From contig JABCYT010000177.1 of assembly GCA_013290035.1 (NCBI GenBank), positions 1 to 6,944 on the forward strand: a DNA stretch of 6,944 nucleotides. Reading direction: 5' to 3'. The notes beneath the pieces are model-generated. The model had not been told where the DNA came from and ran no database searches. It saw only the letters and a program-made list of their open reading frames with translations. This DNA comes from Alphaproteobacteria bacterium. GTDB lineage: Bacteria; Pseudomonadota; Alphaproteobacteria; Reyranellales; Reyranellaceae. Made by a program: the position numbers and the translations under genes. This document shows positions 5,872 through 6,944 of the stretch, piece after piece (the first letter of the stretch is position 1; each line of letters opens with the position of its first letter).

Positions 5872-6944
5872 AGACGCGATCCTTGAAGGGTTTTGCGCCG
5901 ATGCGCCGATAGGTATCGACGAAGCGCTCGCCCTCGCCGCGCGCGTCGAGGTAGGTCGCGACCAGGGCATCGACCGCCTCGACCACCTTGTCGGCGGTCA
6001 CGGCGGGTCCAAGGATGGTGCCAAGGGCCGTCTTGCCGAAATCGACGTCGCCGCCCAGGCTGATCTGGTAGAGCTCGACCCCGTTCTTGTCGACGCCCAG
6101 GATGCCGATGTGGCCCACATGATGATGGCCGCAGGCATTGATGCAGCCCGAGATCTTGATCTTGAGATCGCCGATGTCGTGCTGCAGGCCGAGCCTGGCG
6201 AAGTGGGTCGAGATGCGCTGGGCTACCGGGATCGAACGCGCGTTGGCGAGCGCGCAATAGTCGAGGCCCGGGCAGGCGATGATGTCGGTGATCTTGCCGA
6301 CATTGGCCTCGCCGAAACCCAAACGGCTCAGCGCCAGCCAGACCACCGGCAGATCCTCGACCGCGACATGCGGCAGGACCAGGTTCTGCTCGTGGCTCAC
6401 CCGGATCTCGCCCTGGCTGTAGGCGTCGGCGATGTCGGCGACGCCTTCCATCTGCACCGAGCTGGCATCGCCCGGCGGCGCGCCGGCCGGCTTCAGCGAG
6501 GCGGTGACGATGCGATAACCGGCCAGGCGATGAGGCGACACGTTGGACTTCAGCCACAAGCCGAAATCCGGATCCTCCAGCTTCAGCGCTTCCACCGTGG
6601 CAACCACGGCAGGCCGATGCGGCAGCGCCGGCGGCGCGAACTGGCGGGCGATCGACTCGATGGTCTCGGCCGGAAGCTTCAGCGCGCCGTCCCTGATGTC
6701 GGCGTATTCGGCCTCGACCTCCTCGCGCATCTTCTCCGCGCCCACTTCGTGCACCAGGATCTTGATGCGGGCCTTGTAGAGATTGTCGCGTCGTCCGTAG
6801 CGATTGTAGACGCGCAGCGTCGCCTCGAGATAGGCCAGCAGCTCGTCCTTGGGCAGGAACTCGCGCAGCGTCTTGCCGATCATCGGCGTGCGGCCAAGCC
6901 CGCCGCCCACGATCACCTCGAAACCGACCTCGCCCGTCTCGTTG
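5858..6944 (-). CDS. cysI: Nitrite/sulfite reductase hemoprotein (beta subunit), 5' part beyond the window
   Basis: The siroheme/4Fe-4S enzyme makes the six-electron reduction of sulfite to sulfide for cysteine synthesis; related enzymes reduce nitrite to ammonia. The frame runs off the right edge, starting inside ETGEVGFEVIVGGGLGRTPM, so about 362 C-terminal residues are visible and the N-terminal part is missing. The internal GTG near 6916 is not a start. The cluster/siroheme ligands are complete: C-x5-C in ACPGLDYC (codons 6272-6274 and 6254-6256) and C-x3-C in SGCINACGHHHVGHIGILGV (codons 6143-6145 and 6131-6133). The SGCINACGHHH form is typical of the nitrite/sulfite reductase variant in alphaproteobacteria rather than of E. 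coli CysI (TGCPNGC). The C-terminus GERFVDTYRRIGAKPFKDRV is also typical. It overlaps the DUF934 gene by 14 bases, and the linkage favours sulfite over nitrite as substrate. Confidence 0.93.
   Translation of the reverse strand, partial: NETGEVGFEVIVGGGLGRTPMIGKTLREFLPKDELLAYLEATLRVYNRYGRRDNLYKARIKILVHEVGAEKMREEVEAEYADIRDGALKLPAETIESIARQFAPPALPHRPAVVATVEALKLEDPDFGLWLKSNVSPHRLAGYRIVTASLKPAGAPPGDASSVQMEGVADIADAYSQGEIRVSHEQNLVLPHVAVEDLPVVWLALSRLGFGEANVGKITDIIACPGLDYCALANARSIPVAQRISTHFARLGLQHDIGDLKIKISGCINACGHHHVGHIGILGVDKNGVELYQISLGGDVDFGKTALGTILGPAVTADKVVEAVDALVATYLDARGEGERFVDTYRRIGAKPFKDRVYDVV

Noticed and set aside
4804..5886. Plus-strand open frame of 360 codons
   Set aside because: It spans two real minus-strand genes and their intergenic regions, with shadow-type composition.
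1..6944. CRISPR array, defence island, toxin-antitoxin pair, prophage or transposase
   Set aside because: No regularly spaced repeats, no nuclease/helicase/methylase defence genes, no small toxin-antitoxin pair and no transposase motifs were found; the genes are mostly housekeeping or metabolic.
1..6944. tRNA or rRNA genes
   Set aside because: No tRNA-like T-loop (GGTTCGAATCC type) in a cloverleaf context and no rRNA signature was seen; TTCGAA at 4853-4858 lacks a matching acceptor and anticodon stem.

Overview
The window is GC-rich and densely coding. It looks like part of an alphaproteobacterial chromosome, probably of the Hyphomicrobiales/Rhodospirillales type. The evidence is the codon use, the hairpin-rich CCTCCCCCG repeats, and an assimilatory sulfite reductase gene followed by a DUF934 gene. 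I cannot name a genus. Seven genes are supported: three on the plus strand (left half) and four on the minus strand (right half), the last of them cut by the right edge. The two groups converge at about 2865-2882.

Left part (1-1855): a non-coding repeat made of two REP-like hairpin units in inverted orientation (35-182) lies before a DNA alkylation-repair pair. The first gene has the Ada methylphosphotriester domain, an AraC-type helix-turn-helix and the AlkA N-terminal domain. Its HhH-GPD glycosylase domain is missing, while the far C-terminal AlkA segment is kept. The second gene, overlapping by 8 bases, is a complete O6-methylguanine-DNA methyltransferase (ogt type). Together they form a sensor/regulator plus direct-reversal repair operon.

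Middle (1856-2864): a 235-base intergenic region holds several palindromes and a stretch that can fold in two mutually exclusive ways. It is followed by a four-helix membrane protein of the DUF4239 (bestrophin-like) family.

Right part, minus strand, read right to left: the 5'-truncated nitrite/sulfite reductase hemoprotein gene (cysI type, siroheme and 4Fe-4S ligands present) overlaps a DUF934 gene by 14 bases. Next comes a small three-helix membrane protein of unknown function. Then, behind its own plausible sigma-70 promoter and a strong ribosome binding site, comes a ferritin-like diiron protein with a full set of six metal ligands. An HSL-type alpha/beta hydrolase follows 44 bases downstream. 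The first genes serve sulfate assimilation; the diiron protein/hydrolase pair probably acts on an unknown lipid or ester-type substrate.

No tRNA, rRNA, CRISPR array, transposase, phage gene or recognisable defence system was seen. The most notable points are the in-frame loss of the AlkA catalytic domain, the candidate switching leader before the DUF4239 gene, and the REP-like doublet.
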